A stretch of 64,000 nt of DNA from Nocardia brasiliensis IFM 10847 (GCF_000710915.1 NZ_BAUA01000099.1:1-64000); one strand, 5' to 3'. Positions 1-8,430 are shown, counted from the stretch's first letter. Notes: generated by a model from the letters alone, not told the origin. A program made the numbers and translations.

Positions 1-344
1 AGCAGCTGAAGAACAAGGACATGGAGATCGAGCTGGCTCCGCAGGGCAAGGCGCTGCTGGCCAAGCGCGGCTTCGACCCCGTGCTCGGTGCCCGGCCGCT
101 GCGTCGCACCATCCAGCGCGAGATCGAGGACCAGCTCTCCGAGAAGATCCTCTTCGGCGAGATCGGCCCCGGCCAGACCATCGTGGTCGACGTCGAAGGC
201 TGGGACGGCGAAGGCTCCGGCGAGGACGCCAAGTTCACCTTCACCGGTAAGGCGAAGCTGACCAAGGGCGACAAGACCGAGGACAAGCCCGAGGTCGTGC
301 TGACCGGCGCGACCGAAGGTTCCGCGGAAGCCGTCGGCGAGTAA
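1..344 (+). CDS. clpC: ATP-dependent Clp protease ATPase subunit ClpC, C-terminal end (partial)
   Basis: Only the last 114 codons are in the window; the reading frame enters from the left edge (codons begin at base 3). The piece carries the D2 small-domain signature of Hsp100/ClpC, including the sensor-2 motif GARPLRR, followed by a tail rich in Gly, Lys and Glu typical of actinobacterial ClpC1. ClpC unfolds proteins and feeds them to ClpP1P2 in the cytoplasm. A strong terminator follows 13 bases after the stop. Identification is firm from this segment; the AAA+ cores are outside the window. Confidence 0.93.
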   Translation, partial: QLKNKDMEIELAPQGKALLAKRGFDPVLGARPLRRTIQREIEDQLSEKILFGEIGPGQTIVVDVEGWDGEGSGEDAKFTFTGKAKLTKGDKTEDKPEVVLTGATEGSAEAVGE

Positions 345-357
345 GAGCGCTACGAAA

Positions 358-387
358 GGCCCGCCTCCTCCGGGAGGCGGGCCTTTT
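358..387 (+). terminator. Rho-independent terminator after clpC
   Basis: An 11-bp perfect stem (GGCCCGCCTCC / GGAGGCGGGCC, arms 358-368 and 373-383) with a 4-base loop is followed by TTTT. It lies just after the clpC stop and, read the other way, just beyond the monooxygenase remnant, so it may serve both. Confidence 0.9.
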
Positions 388-399
388 CGCGTCTCCGCC

Positions 400-896
400 C
401 TAAAGCGACCGGTGGGTGAGCATCGGTGCGAAGGCGTCCGCGATCTCCCTGCGGCGGCCAGCATCCGGGGGCCACTGGCGGCCACGGTGACCGGCGGTGC
501 GGGATCGACCGCCGCGCGGACCGCGGCCACCGTGTCGGCCAACTGCGCGCGCCGCGCCGCCGCGGATCCCCAAGGCAGGCCGAGCTGTTCGGCTTCGGCG
601 CTTGCGCCGGGCCGTCCGGAACCGATGCCGAGTTCGAAGCGGCCATCCGAAAGCAGTTGCAGCGCTGCTGTTTCCCGGACGGTAGCGGCGGAGTTGCGCA
701 GTGGCCCGGCGAGCACGTTCGGGCGCAACCGGATGGTGCTGGTGACCGCGGCCGCGGCGGCCAGGGCCGGGAACGGCGACGGGGTGTCGAGCGTGTCGGG
801 CAGCAGGATCGTCGCGTAGCCCTGCCGTTCGGCGGCTCGCACGGACCGGACCCACTCGGTGCCGGAGCGCGGGACGAGGACGATGGCGAATTTCAT
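400..896 (-). pseudogene. Luciferase-like (LLM, F420-type) monooxygenase, short and frameshifted
   Basis: From ATG 896 the frame reads MKFAIVLVPRSGTEWV and runs through an LLM/F420-dependent TIM-barrel pattern (LLPDTL, RFELGIGSGRP, PVTVAASGPRMLAAAG). At about 449-451, within a CCC run (GGG on the coding strand), the frame is lost. The natural ending IADAFAPMLTHRSL with stop TAG at 400 lies in the next frame, while the original frame has no stop before the window edge. One added base would restore a protein of about 165 residues. That is still near half the usual LLM length (about 280-300), so an internal deletion is also likely. The frameshift could be real or a sequencing error. Confidence 0.7.
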
Positions 897-1147
897 GCGA
901 CAAGCCTGCGCCGGGAGACCATACCGTGACATCGGCCGCGCATCGCCGGTCGATATACGCCTGCGTGCGTACGCGATCGCGGCCGATGCGGGTAGTGCTC
1001 CAGGTTTGCCACAGCGCCAGGCGGGTCGCGGCGCTAAGGCTGCTCGATGATTGCCGGCTGCGGACGCCGCCGCGCCCGACTCGCGCGGTGTACGAGCGGA
1101 TCGGCGTACGTTGGATGGGGTTCGAGACACCGACCGCGGGGGTGCGT
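897..1147. other. Intergenic region between the LLM remnant and the VWA gene
   Basis: About 250 bases separating two divergently read genes. It must hold the promoters of both. No convincing -35/-10 pair, operator palindrome or small gene could be picked out by eye. Confidence 0.4.
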
Positions 1148-1789
1148 ATGACAAATCCAGATCTGACCTTGATCGCCGTCTTGCTGGACCGCTCCGGTTC
1201 GATGCAGTCGATCAAGACCGACACCGAGGGCGGTTTCGCCGCGTTCCTCGAGCAGCAGCGCGAAGTGCCGAAGACGATCGAGGTGACCCTCGCGCAGTTC
1301 GACACCGAATACGAATGCCTCTACGCGAACAAGCCGCTCGCCGAGGTCCCGCCGCTGCAGTTGCAACCTCGCGGGATGACCGCGCTCTACGACGCGGTCG
1401 GCAAGCTGGTGACCGATATCGGCAGCGAGTTGTCCAAGCGCCCGCAAGAGCAACGGCCGGGCACGGTCATCGTGGTCGTGCTCACCGACGGTCACGAGAA
1501 TTCCAGCCGGGAATGGTCGCACGCGGCGGTGAAATCGCTGATCGTGCAGCAGCGCGAGGTGTACAGCTGGGAGTTCCTGTTCCTCGGCGCCAATATGGAC
1601 GCGGTCGAGATCGGCACCGGCATGGGCTTCGATCCCGGCTCCTCGATCACCTACGCGGCTGCACCGCAGGGTGTTTCGGCCGTCTTCCGCTCCGCGTCCC
1701 GCTACTCCGCGCGGTTGCAGAGCGCGCCGGGCGCACCGGGGCGCGGCTTCACCGAGGCCGAACGGCAGGAGGCGAACCCGGGCAGCTGA
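1148..1789 (+). CDS. VWA (von Willebrand factor A) domain protein
   Basis: A 213-residue cytoplasmic protein consisting almost only of a VWA domain. The MIDAS metal motif DRSGSM is at residues 14-19, with the downstream elements RGMTALYDAV and LTDGHEN in the expected order. VWA domains bind Mg2+ and mediate protein-protein contact. No signal peptide, membrane segment or MoxR partner is adjacent, so its partner is unknown. ATG 1148 was chosen because it places the domain at the N-terminus; the frame is open further upstream but that sequence does not resemble the family. It ends 9 bases before the convergent response-regulator gene. Confidence 0.85.
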   Translation: MTNPDLTLIAVLLDRSGSMQSIKTDTEGGFAAFLEQQREVPKTIEVTLAQFDTEYECLYANKPLAEVPPLQLQPRGMTALYDAVGKLVTDIGSELSKRPQEQRPGTVIVVVLTDGHENSSREWSHAAVKSLIVQQREVYSWEFLFLGANMDAVEIGTGMGFDPGSSITYAAAPQGVSAVFRSASRYSARLQSAPGAPGRGFTEAERQEANPGS

Positions 1790-1798
1790 GCGGTGCGC

Positions 1799-2461
1799 CT
1801 ACTGCCAGCCCGGCCGGACCAAGCCGGACTCGTAGGCCATGACCACCAGCTGGGTGCGGTCGCGGGCGCCGAGTTTCATCAGGATCCGGCTGACGTGCGT
1901 GCGCGCGGTGGCGGGGCTCATGAACAGTCGCGCGCCGATCTCGGCGTTGGTGAGGCCCTCCGCGACCAGCACCATCACCTCGCGCTCGCGTTCGGTGAGT
2001 TCGGAAAGTGTCGCGGGCGGCGGGGTTTTCGCGTGCGCGGAGAATTCGGCGATCAACCGGCGGGTGACGCCGGGGGAGAGCAGCGCGTCCCCGGCCGCCA
2101 CCACCCGCACCGCCCGGACCAGGTCGGCCGGCTCGGTGTGCTTCACCAGGAAGCCGGTCGCGCCGGCGCGCATCGCCTCGAAGACGTACTCGTCCAGCTC
2201 GAAGGTGGTCAGCACCACCACCCGCACCGCGGCGAGCTGGGGATCCTCGGCGATCATGCGGGTCGCGGCCAGACCGTCCAGGATCGGCATCCGGATATCC
2301 ATCAGCACTACGTCGGGCGTCAGGCTGCGAGTCATCCGCACCGCCTGTTCGCCGTTGTCCGCCTCGCCCACCACCTCGATCCCGTCCTGCGCGGCGAGCA
2401 GCGCCACGAACCCGCCACGCACCAGCGCCTGGTCATCGGCCACCACGACCCGAATGCTCAC
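1799..2461 (-). CDS. LuxR/NarL-family response regulator
   Basis: A 220-residue two-component response regulator. The receiver domain has the acidic pair ADD near residues 8-10 and the phospho-acceptor Asp55 in VLMDIRMP. The C-terminal LuxR helix-turn-helix reads LTEREREVMVLVAEGLTNAE, then RTHVSRILMKLGARDR. GTG 2461 is preferred because a purine-rich GGGGGAA lies just upstream and it begins directly with VSIRVVVADDQ. The partner kinase lies upstream on the same strand, but 192 bases of repeat-like DNA separate the two, unlike the usual overlap. Confidence 0.93.
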   Translation of the reverse strand: MSIRVVVADDQALVRGGFVALLAAQDGIEVVGEADNGEQAVRMTRSLTPDVVLMDIRMPILDGLAATRMIAEDPQLAAVRVVVLTTFELDEYVFEAMRAGATGFLVKHTEPADLVRAVRVVAAGDALLSPGVTRRLIAEFSAHAKTPPPATLSELTEREREVMVLVAEGLTNAEIGARLFMSPATARTHVSRILMKLGARDRTQLVVMAYESGLVRPGWQ

Positions 2462-2665
2462 GGTTCCCCCGCGCCGGTGCTCGGTGCCGTGATGCGCATG
2501 GCACTCCGGCACGTGATTCGTTCGCGGTGTTCGCTCATGGCTCCACCCGCTGGCATTCGGTTCCGCCGTGCGCGTGGCGGGTGATTCGTCGGCAGCGTTC
2601 GCTCATGGCCGTGCCTTGCTGGTGCTCAGCTCCACTATGCGTACGGCACTCGCTCACGGGCGCAC
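2462..2665. repeat. Imperfect direct repeats between kinase and response regulator
   Basis: The gap between the kinase stop and the regulator start is made of degenerate copies of a unit about 68 bases long. GTGATTCG recurs at 2513 and 2581, TTCGCTCATGG at 2530 and 2599, and a third partial copy (TATGCGTACGGCACTCGCTCAC) spans about 2636-2657, reaching into the end of the kinase gene. On the minus strand the units contain ATGAGCGAACG-like strings. No gene is evident. Confidence 0.6.
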
Positions 2666-4120
2666 CTCGTCTGCGCTCGGGTGACCGGCGGTGCGGTCGC
2701 CGGGGCGGATCGGGCGGACGTTGTCGAGGCGGATGGTGTCTTCCGGGCGGGAGACGGGTGGCTTTCGCTCGCTCGGTTCCATCGGTTGCAAGGGCAGGCG
2801 GGCTGCGACGCGGAAGCCGCCGCTCGGGCGGGGACCCGCGGTGAGCGCACCGCCGAGTGCGTGGGTGCGCTCGCGCATGCCGAGGATGCCGTTGCCGCCG
2901 CCGGTGCCCGATTTCGGGGTGGCCGAGGCGGGCCGGGAATTGTCGACGGTGATGTCGACCGATTGCGCCGCGTACCGCACGGTCACCGAGGCCTGCGCGC
3001 CCGGCGCGTGACGCACCACGTTCGTCAGCGACTCCTGGATGATCCGCGCGCCCGCCACGTCGATCACGCTGGGCAGTTGCTGCGGCGTTCCGATGATCTT
3101 GGTGTCCACTGCGAGCCCCGCCGCGCGCGCCCGCTGCAGCAGCGTGTCCAGGTCGCCGATGCTCGGTGCCGGGGTACGAGGAGCAGCGGGCCGCGGCGCT
3201 TCGGCCTCCGATTCCCTGCTCGCACCGCCGGATTCCTGCTCTTCGGTCGGAACCCGCCCGGCACCACCGGAATTGCGGGCGGTCCAGCCGCGGCCCGGCC
3301 GCCGCCGGTGCGTTGCGGGCGGCTCTTCGGTGAATTCGGCTGCCTCGGTGTCGGATTCGCCTGCGACCGGACCGCCGGACCGAATCGAGTGCAGCAGCGT
3401 GTGCACTTCGGCCAGCGCGTCCCTGCTAGCCGTCTTGATCGCGTCGAGCGCTGTGGCGGCCTGTTCCGGCTTCCGGTCGAACAGCTCCAGCGCCACCGAC
3501 GACTGCACATTGATCAGCGAAAGACTGTGTGCCAGTACGTCGTGCAGCTCACGGGCGATCGCGAGCCGCTCCTCGCTGGCTCGCCGCTCCCGTTGCGCCT
3601 CCTCGTCGCGCCGGGCGGCCTCGGCGCGTTGTCTGCGCGCGATCAGGACGGCATTGCGCTGCCGGATCCCCTCGACCGCGCACAGCAGCACGACCAGCCA
3701 CGCCATCAGCGCGAAGATCTGCCAGACGTTGGCGCCGCGCCCGAACAGTTCGGGCACCGGCCAGACCAGCACCAGGTAGCCGAGCGGCACCAAGGGGTAG
3801 GTCCACCAGCGTGATCCGGTGCTGCCGGCGGTGAGGAACGCGATGATCAGCGACAGGAAGATCGGCCCGTAGCCGTACCCGAGCGACAGGTAGGCGATGC
3901 AGGCGCCGAGCGCGATCAGCAGCACCGGCACCGGGTGGGCGCGCCGCCAGATCAGCGCGACGGGTCCGGCGAGTAGTAGCGCGTAACCGATTACCCCGAG
4001 CGAATTCTCGCCGATTCTCAGATTCGCGAACGTGCCGCCGACGATCTGGAGCGCGGCGACGACGAGCGCCACACCCCAATCCCAGCCCAGTGAGCCTCGA
4101 CCCGTCATGCTTGTCCTCAC
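2654..4120 (-). CDS. Sensor histidine kinase (HisKA_3 type)
   Basis: A 488-residue membrane kinase. About residues 15-150 form several hydrophobic segments without a clear extracellular domain. A short coiled coil leads to the dimerisation/phospho-acceptor helix ELHDVLAHS with His193. An unusual low-complexity, charged linker of roughly 80 residues (Glu, Arg, Pro rich) separates this from the ATPase domain, which has the N box IIQESLTNVVRHA and G box GTGGGNGILGMRERTHALGG. It pairs with the response regulator downstream and is transcribed away from an ABC exporter, which is its likely target. GTG 4120 gives MRTSMTG; ATG 4108 is an alternative start. Confidence 0.92.
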   Translation of the reverse strand: MRTSMTGRGSLGWDWGVALVVAALQIVGGTFANLRIGENSLGVIGYALLLAGPVALIWRRAHPVPVLLIALGACIAYLSLGYGYGPIFLSLIIAFLTAGSTGSRWWTYPLVPLGYLVLVWPVPELFGRGANVWQIFALMAWLVVLLCAVEGIRQRNAVLIARRQRAEAARRDEEAQRERRASEERLAIARELHDVLAHSLSLINVQSSVALELFDRKPEQAATALDAIKTASRDALAEVHTLLHSIRSGGPVAGESDTEAAEFTEEPPATHRRRPGRGWTARNSGGAGRVPTEEQESGGASRESEAEAPRPAAPRTPAPSIGDLDTLLQRARAAGLAVDTKIIGTPQQLPSVIDVAGARIIQESLTNVVRHAPGAQASVTVRYAAQSVDITVDNSRPASATPKSGTGGGNGILGMRERTHALGGALTAGPRPSGGFRVAARLPLQPMEPSERKPPVSRPEDTIRLDNVRPIRPGDRTAGHPSADEVRP

Positions 4121-4258
4121 CCGCAGCAGCCTATTCGGCTCGTCGGCCGAACGGCGTCCGCCTCGCTACGTATTGCTCAGGTAAGGCAGCAGCGTAGTGC
4201 GGCTTACGTACCCGCGACGTCGCCGCGGGACGGATGTGCTGGACCGCGGGTACGGCGA

Positions 4259-5164
4259 ATGCTCAGTGGCATGAAAGATTCGATCGTGGTCACCGACGGG
4301 CTGACCAAACGCTACGGCGAACATATCGCCGTCGACGGCGTGCGCATGCGCGTGGCGGCCGGCGAGATCTACGGGTTCCTCGGGCCGAACGGCGCGGGCA
4401 AGACGACCACGCTGCGCATGCTGGTCGGGCTGATCCAGCCGAGCGCGGGTACCGCGACCGTGGCCGGGCACGCACCCGGTGCGCCGGCAGTGGTGCGCCG
4501 AATCGGTGTGCTCATCGAAGGGCCCGGCTTCTACCCGTACCTCTCCGGCCGGGACAACCTGCGGATGCTGGCGAAATACCGCGGTCTGGGCCGCGACGAC
4601 GTCGAGGACGCGCTGGACCGAGTCGGACTGGCCGACCGCGCGGACGACAAATTCCGCACCTACTCCCTCGGCATGAAGCAACGGCTCGGCGTCGGCGCCG
4701 CCCTGCTCGGCCGGCCGGATCTGCTGATCCTGGACGAGCCGACCAACGGCCTCGACCCGCAGGGCATGGCCGAGATGCGTGAACTGATCACCGCGCTGGC
4801 CGGTGACGGCCACACCGTGCTGCTGTCGAGTCACATGCTCAGCGAGGTGCAGGAGATCTGCGATCGGGTCGGGGTGATCTCGCACGGCAAGCTGCTCGTC
4901 GAATCCACCGTGGCCGAATTACGCGGCGCCTCATCGCTTCTGCTGCGCGCCGCGCCGATGGAAGTGGCGTTCCCCGCCGTGCGCGGCGTGGTCGGCGAGC
5001 GGGCCGCGATCCTCACCGCGAGCGGCATCCGGATCGAGGGCGTCGACGGCACCGCGCCCGCCGTGGCGCGTGCGGTGATCGAGGCGGGCGCCGACCTGCT
5101 GGAACTGCGACGCGACGAAAAGTCGCTGGAGGAAGTGTTTTTCGAGATGACGAGCGGAGACTGA
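4259..5164 (+). CDS. ABC transporter ATP-binding protein (DrrA-like exporter)
   Basis: A 301-residue ATPase with Walker A GPNGAGKTT, signature YSLGMKQRL, Walker B LLILDEPTNGLDPQG and H-loop SSHMLSE, plus the C-terminal extension seen in drug or bacteriocin exporters of the CcmA/DrrA group. It couples ATP hydrolysis to the permease encoded 2 bases downstream. The divergent kinase/regulator pair suggests induction by a membrane-active compound. ATG 4259 is used; ATG 4271 (MKDSIVV) is equally possible because no clear ribosome binding site decides. Substrate unknown. Confidence 0.92.
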   Translation: MLSGMKDSIVVTDGLTKRYGEHIAVDGVRMRVAAGEIYGFLGPNGAGKTTTLRMLVGLIQPSAGTATVAGHAPGAPAVVRRIGVLIEGPGFYPYLSGRDNLRMLAKYRGLGRDDVEDALDRVGLADRADDKFRTYSLGMKQRLGVGAALLGRPDLLILDEPTNGLDPQGMAEMRELITALAGDGHTVLLSSHMLSEVQEICDRVGVISHGKLLVESTVAELRGASSLLLRAAPMEVAFPAVRGVVGERAAILTASGIRIEGVDGTAPAVARAVIEAGADLLELRRDEKSLEEVFFEMTSGD

Positions 5165-5166
5165 CG

Positions 5167-6012
5167 ATGAAAGACCTGATTTCGAGCACGCGGGCCGAGG
5201 CGCTGCGGCTGCGGAAGTGGCCTGCGTTCTGGATCATCCTCGGCACCTGGATTCTGTTGAATCTGACATTCTCGTACCTGTTCAACTACCTCGCCTATAC
5301 CTCGGGCGAGTCCGGCCGGATGTCGAACGGACTGCCGAGAGACCTACTGCTGCAACAGATGCTGCCCGCCGCGGTGCCCGGCGTCTTCACCCAGGGCATG
5401 GCGATGTTCGGTGGTGCGCTGATGCTGGTGCTCGGCGCGCTGAGCACCGGTAGCGGATATGGCTGGGGGACTTGGAAAACCGTTTTCACCCAGGGGCCGT
5501 CGCGGATCGACGTGGTGGGCGGCGTGCTGGTGGGCCTGCTGGTGGTGGTGCTCGCGCTGGTGCTCACCGCGTTCGTGGTGGACATCGGGGTGGCGTCGCT
5601 GATCGGTGCGACCCAGGGGCAGTCGCTCGCGCTGCCTTCGTTGCGGCAGTCGGCGCTCGGTGTGCTCACCGGTGTCGTGATTCTCGGGATGTGGACGCTG
5701 GCGGGCGCGTTGATCGGGGCTCTCGCGCGCGGACCCGCGCTCGCGGTCGGTCTCGGGCTGGTGTGGGTACTGGTGGTGGAGAACCTGCTTCGCGGGGTGG
5801 CAGGCATCTTCGCGCCGATCGCGGTGCTCACCGATCACCTGCCCGGGACCGCCGCCGGCTCGCTGGCCGGCGCGATGCGGACGGTCGGGGCCGGGACGCC
5901 CGGCGTGCTCGACATCCTGTCCCGCACCGAAGCGCTGATCGTGCTGGCGATCTATATCGCGCTGTTCGTGGCGGGAACGGTGTATTCGATGCGCAGGCGC
6001 GACCTGGTGTGA
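5167..6012 (+). CDS. ABC-2 type transporter permease
   Basis: A 281-residue integral membrane protein with about six hydrophobic segments (first near residues 18-40, last near 255-273) and a basic C-terminal MRRRDLV. It follows the ATPase gene after 2 bases and has no binding protein nearby, as is usual for ABC-2 exporters of the ABC-2/MutE-EpiE kind. It probably works with the product of 4259-5164 in efflux or self-protection. Substrate cannot be inferred from sequence. Confidence 0.88.
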   Translation: MKDLISSTRAEALRLRKWPAFWIILGTWILLNLTFSYLFNYLAYTSGESGRMSNGLPRDLLLQQMLPAAVPGVFTQGMAMFGGALMLVLGALSTGSGYGWGTWKTVFTQGPSRIDVVGGVLVGLLVVVLALVLTAFVVDIGVASLIGATQGQSLALPSLRQSALGVLTGVVILGMWTLAGALIGALARGPALAVGLGLVWVLVVENLLRGVAGIFAPIAVLTDHLPGTAAGSLAGAMRTVGAGTPGVLDILSRTEALIVLAIYIALFVAGTVYSMRRRDLV

Positions 6013-6093
6013 TCGCCCGAGCCGAAAGCCGTTGGCGGACTGGCCGCCAACGGCTTTCGTCGTCGCGGCGGTGCAGCGCTGTGGCGGTACAGC

Positions 6094-6702
6094 TCAGTCG
6101 TCCGCGTTGCGCAGTACGGCGTGCGCGAGCCGGGACAGCGCTTGCGCGATCCGCGCGGAGCTGAGGCCACGACCGCGCTGCTGCTGGAACACCTCGGCCG
6201 ACAGCGGCGCCAGCAGCGGATCGATCAGTGCGTCGGGCTCCCGAATCCCCGCCTCCCGCAACAGGGCTCGCACATGCGCGGACCAGAATCCGTACGCCCC
6301 GGTCGCGAAGCGTGCCCCGCCGGTCTCCGCGCCGAGCACGAGATCCGCGTGCGCGTCCAGCAGGTCGACCATCGCGGCGTAGAACGCGGCCAGCCGTTCG
6401 GCGGGCGGTGCACCCGGCCCCAGCGGCGGCGCGCCCCCGATCAGCTGCTCCTGCAACGCCCTTTCGTGCTCGTCGAGCAGGGCGACCGCGATCGAATTCC
6501 GGTCCGGGTACCGCCGATACAGCGTGCCGCGGCCGACGCCGGCCGCCTTCGCGATGTCGTCCATGGTCACCGTGCGCGGGTCGCGGGTGGCGAACAGCTC
6601 CGCCGCCGCGGCGAGCACCTTGGCCCGATTGCGGGCGGCGTCCGCGCGCTCGGGTGGCGCGGCGGCCGCTTGCCCGCTGAGCAGGTCCGGATGGCTGGTC
6701 AT
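6094..6702 (-). CDS. TetR-family transcriptional repressor
   Basis: A 202-residue regulator. The N-terminal helix-turn-helix (about residues 25-70) reads TVTMDDIAKAAGVGRGTLYR. The C-terminal ligand domain has no assignable ligand. It is divergent from an azoreductase and an SMR exporter, and two near-identical 21-base palindromes lie in the shared promoter region. The expected model is autorepression plus repression of the azoreductase operon, relieved by a quinone, azo compound or cationic drug. Confidence 0.92.
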   Translation of the reverse strand: MTSHPDLLSGQAAAAPPERADAARNRAKVLAAAAELFATRDPRTVTMDDIAKAAGVGRGTLYRRYPDRNSIAVALLDEHERALQEQLIGGAPPLGPGAPPAERLAAFYAAMVDLLDAHADLVLGAETGGARFATGAYGFWSAHVRALLREAGIREPDALIDPLLAPLSAEVFQQQRGRGLSSARIAQALSRLAHAVLRNADD

Positions 6703-6729
6703 GCTGCCGACTGTACTCGATTTCCGAAA

Positions 6730-6750
6730 AAGTGGACAGCATGTCCAGTT
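6730..6750. promoter_or_regulatory. Probable TetR operator 1
   Basis: The 21-base site has arms AAGTGGAC and GTCCAGTT around a 5-base centre, close to the start of the tetR gene. It matches the second site at 6775-6795 at all but four positions, one of them in the right arm (GTCCAGTT against GTCCACTT), which supports a specific binding sequence. Confidence 0.8.
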
Positions 6751-6774
6751 GTCGGTACAGTCGATCTCGTCAGC

Positions 6775-6795
6775 AAGTGGACATAACGTCCACTT
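6775..6795. promoter_or_regulatory. Probable TetR operator 2
   Basis: A perfect inverted repeat, AAGTGGAC-N5-GTCCACTT. It starts 45 bases after site 1 (about four helical turns) and lies 41 bases before the azoreductase start codon. Confidence 0.85.
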
Positions 6796-6836
6796 AAGTT
6801 CCGGCAGGTGCCGAGAGCACAGAGTGAGGTCCGAAA

Positions 6837-7484
6837 ATGAGCAGCTTGTTGCACCTGGACGCGAGCGCGCGCACCCGTTCGATCAGCCGGGAGGTCAGCG
6901 CCGCGTTCGCCGCCGCATGGCAGGCGCAGCACCCGCACGGCGAGTACCGCTACCGGGACCTGGCGGCCCAGCCGGTCCCGTTCATCGACGAGGCGTGGAC
7001 CGAGCTGTGCGATCTGGTGCTGGCGCAGGCGAGCACCGATCTCTATACCCTGGGCGATCTGGTGCGCTCGCCCGCGCAGGCTGCGGCATGGGAGATCGTG
7101 CGGCCGCTGCTGGCCGAGGTGCTCGCGGCGGATGTGATCCTGATCGGCACCCCGATGTACAACTACTCGATTCCCGCTTCGCTCAAGGCCTGGCTGGACC
7201 AGGTGACCTTCCCGCGAATGTCGTTGGGCCACCGCCGTTTCGTGGTGACCACCGCGCGCGGCGGCAGCTACGTGCCGGGTGCGCCCAAAGCCGCCTACGA
7301 CTATCAGGAGCGCTTCCTGCGCGACTTCTTCGCGGGCCATTTCGCCGTGCACGACACGGTTTTCGTCAACGCCGAACTGGCCAACGCGCGCCAGGATCCG
7401 GCGCTGGCCCACCTGCGCGACAAGCACGAGCAGTCCTACGCCAGGGCCCTCGAGGCGGCGCGTGATCTGGCAAAGGAGTACTGA
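6837..7484 (+). CDS. FMN-dependent NADH:quinone/azo oxidoreductase (AzoR-like)
   Basis: A 215-residue flavodoxin-fold enzyme. The N-terminus LLHLDASARTRSISR is the FMN phosphate-binding loop of the AzoR/acpD family, and PMYNYSIPASLKAWLDQV is the characteristic flavin and dimer-contact segment. A second flavin loop, TARGGSY, follows. It reduces quinones and azo dyes by two electrons using NAD(P)H, in the cytoplasm. GAGG at 6825-6828 supports ATG 6837. It is followed after 1 base by an SMR exporter and is probably controlled by the divergent TetR. Confidence 0.9.
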   Translation: MSSLLHLDASARTRSISREVSAAFAAAWQAQHPHGEYRYRDLAAQPVPFIDEAWTELCDLVLAQASTDLYTLGDLVRSPAQAAAWEIVRPLLAEVLAADVILIGTPMYNYSIPASLKAWLDQVTFPRMSLGHRRFVVTTARGGSYVPGAPKAAYDYQERFLRDFFAGHFAVHDTVFVNAELANARQDPALAHLRDKHEQSYARALEAARDLAKEY

Positions 7485-7485
7485 C

Positions 7486-7806
7486 ATGAACTGGGTCGTC
7501 CTCGGTCTCGCCGGACTGGTCGAGATCGTCTGGTCGCAGAGCATCAAACCGACGGAGAATTTCACCCGCCTGGTGCCGACCGTGCTCTGCTTCGTGCTCG
7601 GCGCGACCGCCGTCTACCTGCTCTCGCGCGCCATGCAGACGCTGCCGGTCGGCACCGCGTACGCCGTGTTCACCGGCATCGGCGCGGTCGGGGCCATCGG
7701 GCTGGGCGTCGTGGTGCACAAGGACCCGTTCAGCGCGGGACGCGCTCTGGCGCTGTCGATGATCATCGGCGGGATCGTCCTGGCCCGGATCGCCAATCCG
7801 GAGTGA
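7486..7806 (+). CDS. Small multidrug resistance (SMR/SugE-type) efflux protein
   Basis: A 106-residue protein with four transmembrane helices. The membrane-embedded essential glutamate is Glu13 in GLVEIVWSQ, and the family motif GTAYAVFTGIGAVG is present in helix 3. SMR proteins work as antiparallel dimers exchanging protons for cationic compounds or guanidinium. ATG 7486 overlaps the intergenic gap of the azoreductase by position (stop 7482-7484), so both are co-transcribed. The KPTENFTRL segment near helix 1-2 resembles SugE/Gdx more than EmrE; substrate not certain. Confidence 0.9.
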   Translation: MNWVVLGLAGLVEIVWSQSIKPTENFTRLVPTVLCFVLGATAVYLLSRAMQTLPVGTAYAVFTGIGAVGAIGLGVVVHKDPFSAGRALALSMIIGGIVLARIANPE

Positions 7807-7982
7807 GGTCAATGGCTCGGTGCGGCAACCGATTTGGCGCGGTCTCGGCATATCCGGCACGGAACCGCCATTCCTCGGCCCTGCGTCGGTGGCGCTCGAG
7901 TCGGACCTGAAGACGCGGCGGGGCGGACTGGCTAGGCTCGGTGCCGCATCGGAATCGATCAGAATTCACCGAAAGGACCGTG

Positions 7983-8423
7983 ATGCCTACACGTAGCGCG
8001 CGTACTGCCTGGACCGGCTCTCTGCAGGAAGGCTCGGGACAGGTCGAGCTGACCAGCTCGGGCGTCGGCAAGTACGACGTGTCGTTCCCGAAGCGTTCCG
8101 CCGAGGAGGCCGACGGCACCACCAGCCCGGAGGAGCTCATCGCGGCGGCGCACTCGTCCTGCTACGCGATGGCGCTGTCGGCCCAGATCGGCAATGCGGG
8201 CGGCACCCCGGAGAGCCTGGACGTCTCCGCCGACGTCACCCTCGGCCCCGACCCGGCCGGCGGCTTCCGGATCAGCGGCATCAAGCTGACCGTGCGCGGC
8301 AAGGTCTCCGGCATCGACGCCGACGCGTTCGCCGCCGCGGCCGAGGCCGCCAAGGCGGGCTGCCCGGTGAGCAAGGCGCTGGCGGGCGTCGACCACATCA
8401 CCCTCGACGCCGCTCTGGCCTGA
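7983..8423 (+). CDS. OsmC-family peroxiredoxin
   Basis: A 146-residue OsmC/Ohr-fold protein. The two redox cysteines are Cys60 in AAAHSSCYAM and Cys127 in AGCPVSKAL, at OsmC spacing. It reduces organic hydroperoxides in the cytoplasm. ATG 7983 follows an AAAGGA ribosome binding site. It is a single-gene unit closed by a strong bidirectional hairpin. Confidence 0.93.
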   Translation: MPTRSARTAWTGSLQEGSGQVELTSSGVGKYDVSFPKRSAEEADGTTSPEELIAAAHSSCYAMALSAQIGNAGGTPESLDVSADVTLGPDPAGGFRISGIKLTVRGKVSGIDADAFAAAAEAAKAGCPVSKALAGVDHITLDAALA

Positions 8424-8430
8424 GAACGCG

